Part shown: in pieces, positions 53,437 to 62,614 of the stretch
Position numbering within the stretch: the first letter of the stretch is position 1
How the letters are laid out: every line of letters starts with the position of its first letter
NCBI GenBank assembly: GCA_964598845.1
Contig: CAZRDM010000005.1
Location: 1 to 64,000 of the forward strand
Direction: 5' to 3'
DNA: 64,000 nucleotides
Origin: FEN-987 sp964598845
GTDB taxonomy: Archaea > Thermoproteota > Bathyarchaeia > 40CM-2-53-6
Notes under the pieces: model-generated
The model's database searches: none
The model's input: the letters and a program-made list of their open reading frames with translations, nothing else
Told to the model about the DNA's origin: nothing
Position numbers and translations under genes: made by a program

Positions 53437-54423
53437 ATGACAGAAATCCTCATCCTTTCAGCCTCCGATGCGAAGAAACTTGTCACTATGCGTGACATCA
53501 TCGGTGTGGTTGAAGAGGCGTTTCGGGCATACGGAACAGGCAACTCTAAACTTGCACCAGTGGTCCTCTCCCTCATCGACAAGTATGATGGTGAACTCGA
53601 AATCAAGTCTGGATATGTGGAGAACTTCTCAGTTGGAACAAAGATCATCACATACTACAAAGACAATCGATCACGCTACGGCCTTCCAACTCTCTATGGC
53701 ATCATAGTTCTGAACGACTTGAGCGACGGTAGACCCCTCGCGATTATTGATGGAGCTTACATAACGGCTACTCGGACGGGTGCAGCAGGAGCCGTCGCCG
53801 CGAAGTATCTGGCACGAAAGGATTCTGAAAGGGTGGCTGTTATTGGTGCAGGAACATAGGGACGATTCCAAGTGGTTGCTCTGAACGAGGTTCTCGGAAT
53901 CTCAACTGTAGGAATCTATGATCATCAGCCTCAAAATGCAGTCAAATATGCAAAGGAAATGTCGGATCAATTCGGGTTCAAAGTCGAGCACATGGAATCC
54001 GCAATGCAGGCAGTCCAAGACGCAGACGTCATCATCACTGCGACCCCTTCAACCAGTCCAATAGTTTTGAACGAATGGATCAAGGAAGGGGTTCACATCA
54101 ACGCAATCGGCGCCGATGCCCCAGGCAAGGAAGAGCTGGACTCAGCAATAGTGGCACGAGCCAAGGTAGTTGTCGACAGTATGTCTCAATGCGCGGAGAG
54201 GGGCGAAATTCAGACGGCCGTGAGGCTTCGCCTACTAAAGAGGGACGCAGTATACGCAGAGCTTTCGGACATCGTACTCGAACGGAAGGCCGGTAGAGTC
54301 AACGCCCAAGAATTAACACTCTTCGATTCTACGGCCTTGGCGATTCAGGACATTACCACCGGGTACGCAGTATACGAACTAGCTAAGAGGCAGGGCATCG
54401 GAATCAAAGTCAGCATAGAATAG
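53437..54423 (+). CDS. Ornithine cyclodeaminase/alanine dehydrogenase-family protein with an in-frame UAG
   Basis: This is one continuous 328-residue protein if UAG at codon 141 (53857-53859) is decoded. The N-terminal half has the substrate-binding KYDGELEIKSGYVENF region and ATRTGAAGAVAAKYLARK. The Rossmann loop reads VAVIGAGT-UAG-GRFQ, where relatives have GAGxQG. The C-terminal half has ADVIITATPSTSPI, HINAIGADAPGKEELD and the AELSDIVLERKAGR signature. The frame is unbroken on both sides. CAG to TAG is one transition, so this may be pyrrolysine insertion, another readthrough, a young nonsense mutation or a base error. The product would interconvert amino acids and keto or imino acids with NAD(P). 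It follows mer by 25 bases. It ends in TAG. Confidence 0.7.
53857..53859 (+). other. In-frame UAG in the OCD-family gene
   Basis: TAG falls at the variable position of the glycine-rich NAD loop (GAGT-x-G), where glutamine is usual. The same frame continues with conserved family sequence for 187 more codons. It is the second interrupted but otherwise intact gene of this window after mtbB. Confidence 0.6.
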
Positions 54424-54478
54424 CCAGCACTTTTCATGATCCACGAGAGATATAGTGACGATGGTTTGGTGCAAAGGT

Positions 54479-55606
54479 ATGAGGCTTCGTATCTTTGAGA
54501 TGGAAAGATGGCAGTCGACTTGGGAGAACCGAGTAGAATACAATCTTTCTGAGAGCGGTGTGCATCCGCTCCAGCTTGTCGAGTTGTTGGACGGCGACGT
54601 TCAATCGCTGAGCCAATTCTCTTTAGGCTACAGCCAGACGAACGGGACCAAAGAACTAAGGAAAACCATAGCTGCCAACTATACTGGAGCAGATTCGGAA
54701 AACGTCCTAGTCACTAACGGAAGTTCAGAAGCAAACTTCGTAGCGATGTGGTTGTTCCTCGATAGAGGCGCTGAGATCGTCGTCTTGCTTCCCAACTACA
54801 TGCAGATCTGGGGTCTAGGAAAGACCTTCCAAGCCAACGTGAAATCCTTCAGGTTGCGCGAGCGAGATGGTGAATGGAAACCCGACATACAGGCGCTGAG
54901 GAAAGCAGTGAGTAGGAAGACGAAACTGATCGCAGTATGCAATCCAAACAACCCAACAGGCGCCATAATGCGCGAAGATCTAATCGACCAGATTTGTGAA
55001 ATCGCTGGGAAAGTGGGGGCGTGGATACTTGCTGACGAGGTCTACCAAGGCGCGGAACTCAACGGGAATATGACTCCCACATTCTGGGGCAGATACAAGA
55101 AAGTAATAGTGAGTAACGGGCTCTCAAAGGCCTACGGGCTCCCAGGGCTTAGAATCGGTTGGATAGTAACTACGAAAGAACTCGCCGGAAAGCTCTGGTC
55201 GTACCATGACTACACGACGATATGTCCAACTGCTCTCGGCGACTACTTGGCCACAAGAGCTCTGCAGCTGGAGATGCGAAAGAAGATTCTGACGCGGACT
55301 AGAGAGATTCTTCAAATCAATCTGCCAGTAATCAAGAGCTGGGTTGAAGCCCATGCGGAGGACTTCTCGTTCATACCGCCACAAGCCGGGGCTATCGCTT
55401 ACATAAAGTACAATCTCAAAATAAACTCAAGCCACCTCGCTGAACGCCTTCTCAAGGAGAAGAGCACTCTGATAGTACCAGGCGACCAATTTGGAATGGA
55501 CGGCTACATGCGCATCGGATATGGAGCTCCAAGAGGCTACTTGGTGGCAGGTCTGAATCGCATAGATGAATTGGTTCAGCAGATTAAAGATAGAACTCGA
55601 CAGTGA
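54479..55606 (+). CDS. Class I/II pyridoxal phosphate aminotransferase
   Basis: This is a 375-residue aminotransferase of fold type I. It contains VTNGSSEANF, CNPNNPTGA (Asn contacting PLP), ADEVYQGAE (Asp to the pyridine N) and SNGLSKAYGLPGLRIGW with the Schiff-base lysine. The N-terminal MRLRIFEMERWQS is common in a capreomycidine-synthase/aspartate-type subgroup of archaea, and the specificity is not clear. ATG 54479 is chosen over upstream GTG/ATG for this match. It lies 55 bases after the OCD-family gene. Together they may interconvert amino and keto acids. It ends in TGA. Confidence 0.88.
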   Translation: MRLRIFEMERWQSTWENRVEYNLSESGVHPLQLVELLDGDVQSLSQFSLGYSQTNGTKELRKTIAANYTGADSENVLVTNGSSEANFVAMWLFLDRGAEIVVLLPNYMQIWGLGKTFQANVKSFRLRERDGEWKPDIQALRKAVSRKTKLIAVCNPNNPTGAIMREDLIDQICEIAGKVGAWILADEVYQGAELNGNMTPTFWGRYKKVIVSNGLSKAYGLPGLRIGWIVTTKELAGKLWSYHDYTTICPTALGDYLATRALQLEMRKKILTRTREILQINLPVIKSWVEAHAEDFSFIPPQAGAIAYIKYNLKINSSHLAERLLKEKSTLIVPGDQFGMDGYMRIGYGAPRGYLVAGLNRIDELVQQIKDRTRQ

Positions 55607-55705
55607 TCACAGACCCTCCTAACTAGATGGTCGCTAGCCCACCGAGCGGGCAGCTTGTTCCTCTTATACATCTAAAGAATAGTTAGTTGTCGTGCTGGGC
55701 CGGAT

Positions 55706-56623
55706 TTGCGCAAGGGGCAAAGACCTCCAAGTCGAGAAGACTTCTTCGGTCTCGTGCACTCGACCGCCGCAACAGATCTTATTGTGATCGGTGTTCCTTG
55801 GGATGCTACGTCATCATACCGATGTGGAGCAGCCGCGGGACCTGATGCGATTAGGGCTGCAACCAGTGGGCGTCTCTATAACCGCTTCACGGAGCGAGGC
55901 ATGGATCTGGCTGACATATGGAAGGTCTGTGATCACGGTAACGTCAAGAAGGCTGGTGATGTTCCTGAGCTCAAGAAGAGGTTAGCTGTCGCTGCAAGCC
56001 TGCATAACCACGCCAACGCTCCAATGCTTTTCCTAGGAGGGGACCACTTCGTCACCTACCTCTGTTTTCGACTAGTGGAGGAAATGCAAAAACAGTCGCC
56101 CTCCTTACTCTACTTTGATGCGCACCCTGATTTGTACGAAAGCTACGAGGGCAGTCCATACTCTCACGCCACAGTTGTTTCACGAATCTTGGATGGAGAC
56201 AACACTTCCAAAACTGTTTGCTATGTTGGCATTAGAGCTTCAACGAGAGAGCAGGATGAAAGGATTAAGAAATTGGGATTCACCACATACACGACGCAGG
56301 ATGTTCATGCGAGAGGCTCGGGCGCAATCGCTTCTTTGATAAGATCCACGCTCTCGGACAAACCGGTCTATCTCTCAATCGACCTAGATTGCTTAGATCC
56401 AGCGTTTGCTCCGGGAGTCGGGAATCCCCAGCCAGGAGGCTTGAGTACAAGACTGATGCTCGACATACTGCAGGGGATTGAAGGTCTCAAGATCGTCGCC
56501 ACCGATATTGTTGAGTACTCCCCCAAGTTTGATTCGCAACGAACAACAGCCTTCACTGCGGCGATTCTCATAAAGGAACTATTGGGTATAATGGCCCAAC
56601 TCCATGTGAAGAAGCAAACGTAA
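55706..56623 (+). CDS. Agmatinase/arginase-family ureohydrolase
   Basis: This is a 305-residue binuclear manganese hydrolase. The metal ligands are visible in GGDHFV (His), YFDAHPDLY (Asp, His, Asp) and SIDLDCLDP (Asp pair), with GVGNPQPGG as the substrate loop. Family members cleave the guanidino group of agmatine, arginine, formimidoglutamate or guanidino acids. Agmatinase is the most frequent archaeal activity, feeding polyamine synthesis. The start TTG at 55706 has no clear ribosome site. It ends in TAA. Confidence 0.85.
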   Translation: MRKGQRPPSREDFFGLVHSTAATDLIVIGVPWDATSSYRCGAAAGPDAIRAATSGRLYNRFTERGMDLADIWKVCDHGNVKKAGDVPELKKRLAVAASLHNHANAPMLFLGGDHFVTYLCFRLVEEMQKQSPSLLYFDAHPDLYESYEGSPYSHATVVSRILDGDNTSKTVCYVGIRASTREQDERIKKLGFTTYTTQDVHARGSGAIASLIRSTLSDKPVYLSIDLDCLDPAFAPGVGNPQPGGLSTRLMLDILQGIEGLKIVATDIVEYSPKFDSQRTTAFTAAILIKELLGIMAQLHVKKQT

Positions 56624-56699
56624 GTTTAACGAGATCTCAAAGTCAGTATTCGACAGCAAGCATTATGAGCCCTCTTCTCATGACTTCCGGTGACCGCCC

Positions 56700-57599
56700 A
56701 TGTTGAGCATCGAAAGAGAACATAAATCGTTTCAAATTGGTCGCGTGAAGATTGGAGGCAAACCTGGCCAAGCGCCCACTGTCTTGGTCGGGACCATCTT
56801 CTACAATAAGCACTACATCGTGAAGAACGAGATGAAAGGAGAATTCGACCGCGATGAAGCAGAGAAACTGATCAAGGCGCAGGAGGAGTTCTCCGACAAG
56901 ACAGGCAATCCGCATATGATTGATGTTGTAGGAGCCACTCCCGAAGCGCTCATTGGATTCCTGGATTTCGTTTCGAGTGCTACAGAGTCTCCGATCCTGA
57001 TGGATGGAATAACACCCGGAGTTAGGATTGCGGGACTAGATTACGTGAAGAATTCTGGGCTCAAAGACCGTGTTGTGTACAATTCCCTCGTGCTCGAGTA
57101 CAAGAAAGAGGAGCTTGAGAAGATACGAGAGGTTGGGATAAAGAGCGCCATAATTCTCACGCTGAACACGAAGGAGTTCACCTCTCAGGGAAAGGTAAAG
57201 GCAGCTCGTGAACTGCTACCGGTGGCAGCGGCGGCAGGGATAGAGAAGCCTCTCATCGATACGGCTGTAATCGACATACCAAGCCTTGGGATGGCGTGTC
57301 GCGCTATACACGAGTTAAGAGAAGAATTCGGTCTCCCCGTGGGGTCGGGAGCTCACAATGCTATCGACACTTGGAAGGGCCTCAAGAAGAAGATGGGGGT
57401 CCAAGCAAAGGACCCTGGCTTGGCGTCGGCATGCGCAATAACTGTCGCCTGCGGCGCTAACTTCGTTCTATACGGACCAATAGAACATGCGAACTATGTC
57501 TTTCCATCCATCGCCATGGTAGACGCAGCGCTCGCTCAACTTGCGATGGAGCAGAAAGCCATGCCTGACCCGAAGCACCCGATCTTCAAAATAGCCTAA
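56700..57599 (+). CDS. mtrH: MtrH-family methyl-corrinoid:tetrahydromethanopterin methyltransferase
   Basis: This is a 299-residue TIM-barrel methyltransferase matching MtrH of methanogens: VKIGGKPGQAPTVLVGTIFY, GEFDRDEAEKLI, KTGNPHMIDVVGATPEA, KPLIDTAVIDI, GLPVGSGAHNA and FVLYGPIEHANYVFPSIAMVD. No MtrA-G subunits accompany it, so it is a free-standing MtrH/MtgA-type enzyme. It lies 14 bases ahead of an MttB-family gene, the same pairing as MtgB-MtgA of glycine betaine demethylation. It would pass methyl groups from the corrinoid protein to H4MPT, where Mer (52419) takes them on. It ends in TAA. Confidence 0.93.
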   Translation: MLSIEREHKSFQIGRVKIGGKPGQAPTVLVGTIFYNKHYIVKNEMKGEFDRDEAEKLIKAQEEFSDKTGNPHMIDVVGATPEALIGFLDFVSSATESPILMDGITPGVRIAGLDYVKNSGLKDRVVYNSLVLEYKKEELEKIREVGIKSAIILTLNTKEFTSQGKVKAARELLPVAAAAGIEKPLIDTAVIDIPSLGMACRAIHELREEFGLPVGSGAHNAIDTWKGLKKKMGVQAKDPGLASACAITVACGANFVLYGPIEHANYVFPSIAMVDAALAQLAMEQKAMPDPKHPIFKIA

Positions 57600-57613
57600 C
57601 CTCATCTGCTGAC

Positions 57614-59083
57614 GTGAAGATGAAATTTGAATTTCTAGACGCCAGCCAAACCGAAGCCATTCACGAAGCGAGCCTCGACATACTAGAGAATACGGGGGCA
57701 ACATTTCTCTCACAACAAGCGCAGAGAATCCTAGCGGAAGCTGGAGCACGCGCAAACGGGAAAACAGGGAGCGTGAGGATCCCACGAAGCCTAGTCAAAG
57801 AAACCCTCCGACACTGCCCATCCGAGTTCCGGCTTTACGCTCGGAATCCAAAATACAATCTGCAGATAGGCGGAAAAAACCAGTACATGACATGTGGCGG
57901 GGAGTATCCGTACATCCTTGACCTAGAAACAGGAACGCGTCGACCTGCCCTTTCCAGCGATCTAGTGCCCATAATCAAGGTCACCGATGCCTTGGAGAAC
58001 ATCAGCGTCGGTGGCAGCTACATGATAGCTCCAAGCGACATGCCGGAAGAGTATCGTCATATAGAGAGAGGCGTCCTGCACTACAAGTACACGTCCAAGA
58101 CGACTCATTGGGACACGGAAGGATACGTGGGCCAGAGTGGAGAGCTTGGCGCAACCCACAACCTTCAACTGGCCGCTGTCATCTCAGGAGGGATGCAACA
58201 GCTTTCCAAGAAACCCATAGGAACTGCGAGCATCTGTCCATCAAGCCCTATGATCTACGACATCGGCTTGACCGATGACATCATCGAATATGCAAGACAC
58301 AGAGTTCCAATCTTGATTGAACCCATGGACAATACCGGAGCAACCTCGCCAAACACCATCGCGGGGTCGCTTGTTCAGACAAATGCTACCGTGCTCGCTG
58401 GACTAACCCTTGTTCAGCTCATCAACCCCGGCAGCCCAGTTGTCTATGGGAGCATTCCGGTCAGCCTTGACCTGCGTACAGGGATACCAGCCGCGGGTTG
58501 CCCGGAAGCAGCCTTGCGATGCGCAGGAGGGGCGGAGATGGCTAGGTACTATGGTCTCCCTTCAGCCATGTCAGGCGGGGTGACCGATTCGAAGCTTCCG
58601 GATGTGCAAGCTGGTTTCGAGAGCGCATTGACAATGCTCACGACTGTCCTCGCAGGAGCCAATTGGATTCGCGTTGTCGCAGGGGCTCTCGAGTATCACT
58701 TTACCGCATCATTCGAGATGCTTGTAATTCACGACGAGTTATTTGGAATGGCAATGCGAATAGCGCGTGGGATAGAAGTCAACGAGGATACCTTAGCAGT
58801 ATCACTCATCAAGAAGATAGCGCCTCTTCGAGGGCATTACATGGGAGAGAAGCATACACTTGACCACCTCAGCGCCGAGAGGTATCTGTCAAAACTCAGC
58901 GACAAGCGAACCCGCGGCGACTGGGAAAAAGCTGGATCAAGACATTTAGCTGACGTAGCCAAGGAGCGTGTCAAGGTGATTCTTGCAGTGCACCAACCCG
59001 AACCTTTGCCGAAAGATATCGAGAAAGAACTCGATGCAAGAAAAGCGGAAATAGAGAAACGATTATCCAGAGAACGTCTTTGA
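57614..59083 (+). CDS. MttB-family corrinoid methyltransferase, non-Pyl
   Basis: This is a 489-residue MttB-family protein with EAIHEASLDILENTGA, the TSPNTIAGSLVQTNATV helix and the TDSKLPDVQAGFESA loop in the Pyl region, without any in-frame UAG. It starts at GTG 57614 or ATG 57620, 14-20 bases after mtrH, so the two are almost certainly co-transcribed. The pairing with MtrH rather than a CoM methyltransferase suggests that methyl groups go to H4MPT and into C1 oxidation or acetyl-CoA synthesis. It ends in TGA. Confidence 0.92.
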   Translation: MKMKFEFLDASQTEAIHEASLDILENTGATFLSQQAQRILAEAGARANGKTGSVRIPRSLVKETLRHCPSEFRLYARNPKYNLQIGGKNQYMTCGGEYPYILDLETGTRRPALSSDLVPIIKVTDALENISVGGSYMIAPSDMPEEYRHIERGVLHYKYTSKTTHWDTEGYVGQSGELGATHNLQLAAVISGGMQQLSKKPIGTASICPSSPMIYDIGLTDDIIEYARHRVPILIEPMDNTGATSPNTIAGSLVQTNATVLAGLTLVQLINPGSPVVYGSIPVSLDLRTGIPAAGCPEAALRCAGGAEMARYYGLPSAMSGGVTDSKLPDVQAGFESALTMLTTVLAGANWIRVVAGALEYHFTASFEMLVIHDELFGMAMRIARGIEVNEDTLAVSLIKKIAPLRGHYMGEKHTLDHLSAERYLSKLSDKRTRGDWEKAGSRHLADVAKERVKVILAVHQPEPLPKDIEKELDARKAEIEKRLSRERL

Positions 59084-59110
59084 TCTCGTGAAGGGTTCTC
59101 TATGTCTAGC

Positions 59111-59749
59111 TTAATGCCGAGAGTCTGGCTTCGCACCTCTCGAGGTCACGTTTGGCTTCAAGTTCGAGTTGAATCCGATCAGGACTGTACCCCTGTCGGG
59201 ATCGCTCGTCTCCCATCCAGCTCTTCTCTTGATGTAGAGATCAGTGGTGAGCGAAACGCTAGCCGACACTACGTCGCAGATTCCCTGAATCGTTTCGATC
59301 TCAGGAAAGCTTTGAGGTCCAATTACGAATCTAACCGGTTTTCCCCTAGTGGCTTCCAGTCTGTTTCTGAATAGAACGAAATCCTTGCCTAGAAAGATCA
59401 CATTGGGATCGGCTCGAAATCTGGTGACTTCGCCTTCCTCCCAAACCTCTCGGCCAATCACATCCTTCTCAGCTGTAAGAAGCAAGATCGGCATGGAAGG
59501 ATGACGCAGACTAGATGAATGGTTGATGCAAACGACAGATTGACGCCCCAAGACGACCTTCACACCCTCGTTTACAATATCAAGACCTGGAAGACCGAAA
59601 CCTCCACTTGCCTTCTCCTCCATTTGGAGGATCGCAGTTCTCTCAGACGCATCCACCGGCCATACATCTACGACACCTGGAACTAAACGAAGTTTCGAAA
59701 CGACTGCGTCAAGGAAACTGAAGCCCGCGGTCCTCTTAGAAGGGTTCAC
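59111..59749 (-). CDS. Hypothetical protein
   Basis: This is a 212-residue predicted soluble protein that I do not recognise. It has alternating hydrophobic strands and a few conserved-looking segments such as FLDAVVSKLRLVPGVVDVWP and KDFVLFRNRLEATRGK. There are no membrane helices, cysteine clusters or nucleotide motifs. It lies 34 bases after the ECF-type membrane protein on the same strand, which suggests a joint role. It ends in TAA. Confidence 0.55.
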   Translation of the reverse strand: MNPSKRTAGFSFLDAVVSKLRLVPGVVDVWPVDASERTAILQMEEKASGGFGLPGLDIVNEGVKVVLGRQSVVCINHSSSLRHPSMPILLLTAEKDVIGREVWEEGEVTRFRADPNVIFLGKDFVLFRNRLEATRGKPVRFVIGPQSFPEIETIQGICDVVSASVSLTTDLYIKRRAGWETSDPDRGTVLIGFNSNLKPNVTSRGAKPDSRH

Positions 59750-59783
59750 TGCCTATCCCATTCATGTTGCATGTCGTCCGCGT

Positions 59784-60512
59784 TCATGTCAGAGGCCACT
59801 TCAGTAGGTTCGCTTTTTCGACTGCGACGAGAACTGGGGTAGCGACGAGTGCACAGACGACTGCGACAAGAATTCGTACGGCAGGGTCCAAGAAGGTGTA
59901 TGGAATGAACAGGGCTGGAAGCATTTCCTTCTGTAGGCCGAAGATTGGTTCGGCCTCTAATAGGAAAACCAAGTTACCTGCAGCTCCGTCCATCTCGGTA
60001 CCAATGAAGGAGACCAGGCCTATAGTAGGTACTAGCGCCTTTACATTCCCGCGATTTCCGAGGGAGCGATTCGTCAGCTTGGAGATCGGATACACAAGAA
60101 TCAAGGCAATGGTCTTGTCCCAATTAGCATAGAGGAAGACCCCCGATCCGAATGGGTGAACTAGGAAACCGAGGAGGATAGCTGCGACTAAAACGATCAC
60201 CGGTTTCCATTTAGCTTTCAGAAGCATACCAGCGCCGAATGCGCCGATGACCCCGGGGATCCAAGTTGCTAACCCCAAGACCGCCGTGGAGGGCCAGATT
60301 ACGCTTGAAACGACCCCCCCGATGAAGGCAGCGAACATTCCGCCCAATGGTCCCAGGAAGATCCCCTCGGAAGGTTTCATCAGGGCACCTGCTGACGGGC
60401 CATAGGGGATCAATGGAACAACAGAGAGAACAACATCTAGCGCTGCGAATGCACATACAAGGGTAACCAATTTAGTAGTCGGCCTCTCACTTGACAATGT
60501 GATTGCCCGCAC
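59784..60512 (-). CDS. ECF transporter S component-like membrane protein
   Basis: This is a 242-residue hydrophobic protein with about six helices. The PYGPSAGALMKPSEGIFLGPLGGMFAAFIGGVV region resembles the substrate-binding S components of ECF vitamin transporters, with small-residue-rich helices. No ECF ATPase or T component is next to it; a shared module elsewhere would be needed. The vitamin or metal is unknown. GTG start at 60512. It ends in TGA. Confidence 0.6.
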   Translation of the reverse strand: MRAITLSSERPTTKLVTLVCAFAALDVVLSVVPLIPYGPSAGALMKPSEGIFLGPLGGMFAAFIGGVVSSVIWPSTAVLGLATWIPGVIGAFGAGMLLKAKWKPVIVLVAAILLGFLVHPFGSGVFLYANWDKTIALILVYPISKLTNRSLGNRGNVKALVPTIGLVSFIGTEMDGAAGNLVFLLEAEPIFGLQKEMLPALFIPYTFLDPAVRILVAVVCALVATPVLVAVEKANLLKWPLT

Positions 60513-60659
60513 GTAACTGCGTTTTCAGGCCATTATCGTTAATAGTGTTCAGCCTATTACTACCATTACCACTACTTACTATTGCCCAGTTGCCTAGTCG
60601 GCTCTTCTACGGCTACCTTTTCTACTCTCAACATCATCATTTTGAAGAAGAACCGTTGA

Positions 60660-61679
60660 ATGAATGCACCAAGCGTCAGTCGTGTGCAATGCTTGCGAAG
60701 GCAGGTTCTCGATCTCGGCGTGACAAGTAGAGCCTCGATGAGCGAGATGATCAGGATAGCCTCTGAAGCTAGGCGGGGCAATGTCTATGGAATCTGGATA
60801 GGCGAAGACATAGCCTTCAGTCGTGATGTCTTCGTGCAGGCCAGCGTGCTAATGAGAAACGCGCCCAATAGGAATGTCGGGATAGCGGTAACTAGCCCCG
60901 CCGTTCATAATATCACAACAATCGCCAGAGCGGCCGCATCTCTGAGACAGATTGATCGCGGCTGGTTCAGGTTAAGTCTGGGAGTGGGAGGGCTGCAAGA
61001 CCTAGCGAGGCTTAGAGTGACCGTTGCTAAATCCGTCGCCATGATGAAGCAGGCTATGGACGCGCTTCGGAAGATTTGGGCCGGCGGAACTGTGACCGTC
61101 CAAGGTGAAACTTTTGAGCTCAGACGATTCCAAGCGAGGTACCGATCTGGCCTTGAGATTCCAATATATCTCGGAGTCCGCGGCCCGAAGCTGCTTAGGC
61201 TCGCGGGACGAACCGCGGATGGAATAATCCTAAGCGGTCCCTTGCCGTACTTGCAGCAGGCGATCGATCTGATTCGAGCAGAGGCCACTTCACGAGACTC
61301 ACGAGCCCGATTCAGAATCGTTGTATGGTTGCCAACATTGGTTGTCAAAGCCAAGAAAGACAGGGACCTTGCAAGAAGTGTGGCAGCCACTGTGATTGCC
61401 GACACCCCGCCCAATGTGCTTGAGATGGCTAGAATCCCAGAAGATGACGTTGGCAGTTTACGAAGAACTGCGCACCAGCAAGGCTACACCGAGGCTTCAA
61501 AGTATGTCACTGATGAACTGCTGGAAAGTTTCACATTGGCGGGCGACACGGCACATATCTGTGAAGCTTTTCTGTCGTTAGGGAGGCTTGGTGCCGACGA
61601 GGTCATATTTGGGCCACCCTATGGGCGGGATCGACTTCATTCAATTCGCGAGGTAATCAGAGCATGGGCGCGACTCTGA
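60660..61679 (+). CDS. LLM-class F420-dependent oxidoreductase
   Basis: This is a protein of up to 339 residues of the luciferase-like family. The IYLGVRGPKLLRLAGRTADGIILSG block and the SLGVGGLQDLARL loop are its landmarks. The N-terminus is uncertain: ATG 60660 precedes a basic stretch, and the first barrel strand (VLDLGVTS) could start from a TTG about 12 codons later. It overlaps the next LLM gene by 16 bases, so the two probably form a pair. Substrates unknown. It ends in TGA. Confidence 0.8.
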   Translation: MNAPSVSRVQCLRRQVLDLGVTSRASMSEMIRIASEARRGNVYGIWIGEDIAFSRDVFVQASVLMRNAPNRNVGIAVTSPAVHNITTIARAAASLRQIDRGWFRLSLGVGGLQDLARLRVTVAKSVAMMKQAMDALRKIWAGGTVTVQGETFELRRFQARYRSGLEIPIYLGVRGPKLLRLAGRTADGIILSGPLPYLQQAIDLIRAEATSRDSRARFRIVVWLPTLVVKAKKDRDLARSVAATVIADTPPNVLEMARIPEDDVGSLRRTAHQQGYTEASKYVTDELLESFTLAGDTAHICEAFLSLGRLGADEVIFGPPYGRDRLHSIREVIRAWARL

Positions 61680-62599
61680 AGTTCGGACTGGGCGTCAATG
61701 CAAACGAAGCGCTCCAGGGCATAGTGAAGAAAAGCATAGCCGCCGAGGCTGTCGGTTTAGACTACATCTGGGTGGCCGATTCACCAGTCCAGCTCTATGC
61801 ACCTGTCATCGCATCTGAGGTTGCATCAGCCACGCATAGAATTCGCATAGGCCTTGGCTTGATGAGTGTTCTACTACACGCTCCCCGCCAAGTTGCTGGC
61901 GCGATCACTACTCTCTTCGAAGCTTACGGGGATCGGTTCGATATCTGCATTGGGATGGGAGACCGACGACAACTTGAGCGCGTTGGCGTTAAGGGGGTGA
62001 ATACCGAAAAGCTACCCCTCAATGTACTGGAAGCGAGAGACAAGATAGTTTCCCATCTACAACAGGCGAGGATCAGGACCAAGATCTGGCTCGGAGCTCA
62101 AGCACCGAAAATGCTCAGGATAGCGAGAGGCTTCGATGGAGTGCTGCTGAACTACTCGAATCCTGAAATGATAGCTTGGGCCATTACTGAAGCGGGGCTA
62201 GGCCGCAAATCAAAGACGCCGCAGGTGAAGATCGGAACATACTCCCCTTCCTATGTTTACATGAAGCCCGAATCACGCATGCTTGAACGAGTGAAAGTCT
62301 CATCTGCGGTCGTTGCGCTCGGCGCGTCAAGCAAATTGCTAAGACGATTGGGGCTCTGGGGGAGGCTCCGCAGAGCTAAGAGGAGAGCGGAGACAGCCGC
62401 GACGATGGAAAGCATTCTTCCAGAAGTGCCCGACGAGGTCGTAGAATACTTCTCGGTAACGATGAAAGCAGCGGATCTTCCATCATACTTGGCTACGTTG
62501 AAGAACCTTGGAGTGGGTCATATTGTGTTCGCTTACCCCCAGAACTATTCCCTCAAAACAGTGAGAGAGTTAGGGAAGGCTCTGCAATTCGCCTCATAG
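61664..62599 (+). CDS. LLM-class F420-dependent oxidoreductase
   Basis: This is a 311-residue luciferase-like protein: LKFGLGVNANEALQG at the N-terminus, YIWVADSPVQLYAP, IGMGDRRQLERVGV and IWLGAQAPKMLRIARGFDGVLLNYS. An unusual basic insert (SSKLLRRLGLWGRLRRAKRRAE) lies in the C-terminal third. The start ATG is inside the upstream LLM gene. The two may form a heteromeric pair, as happens in bacterial luciferase-type enzymes (inference). It ends in TAG. Confidence 0.82.
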   Translation: MGATLKFGLGVNANEALQGIVKKSIAAEAVGLDYIWVADSPVQLYAPVIASEVASATHRIRIGLGLMSVLLHAPRQVAGAITTLFEAYGDRFDICIGMGDRRQLERVGVKGVNTEKLPLNVLEARDKIVSHLQQARIRTKIWLGAQAPKMLRIARGFDGVLLNYSNPEMIAWAITEAGLGRKSKTPQVKIGTYSPSYVYMKPESRMLERVKVSSAVVALGASSKLLRRLGLWGRLRRAKRRAETAATMESILPEVPDEVVEYFSVTMKAADLPSYLATLKNLGVGHIVFAYPQNYSLKTVRELGKALQFAS

Positions 62600-62614
62600 C
62601 AGGCTGATTGAAGA

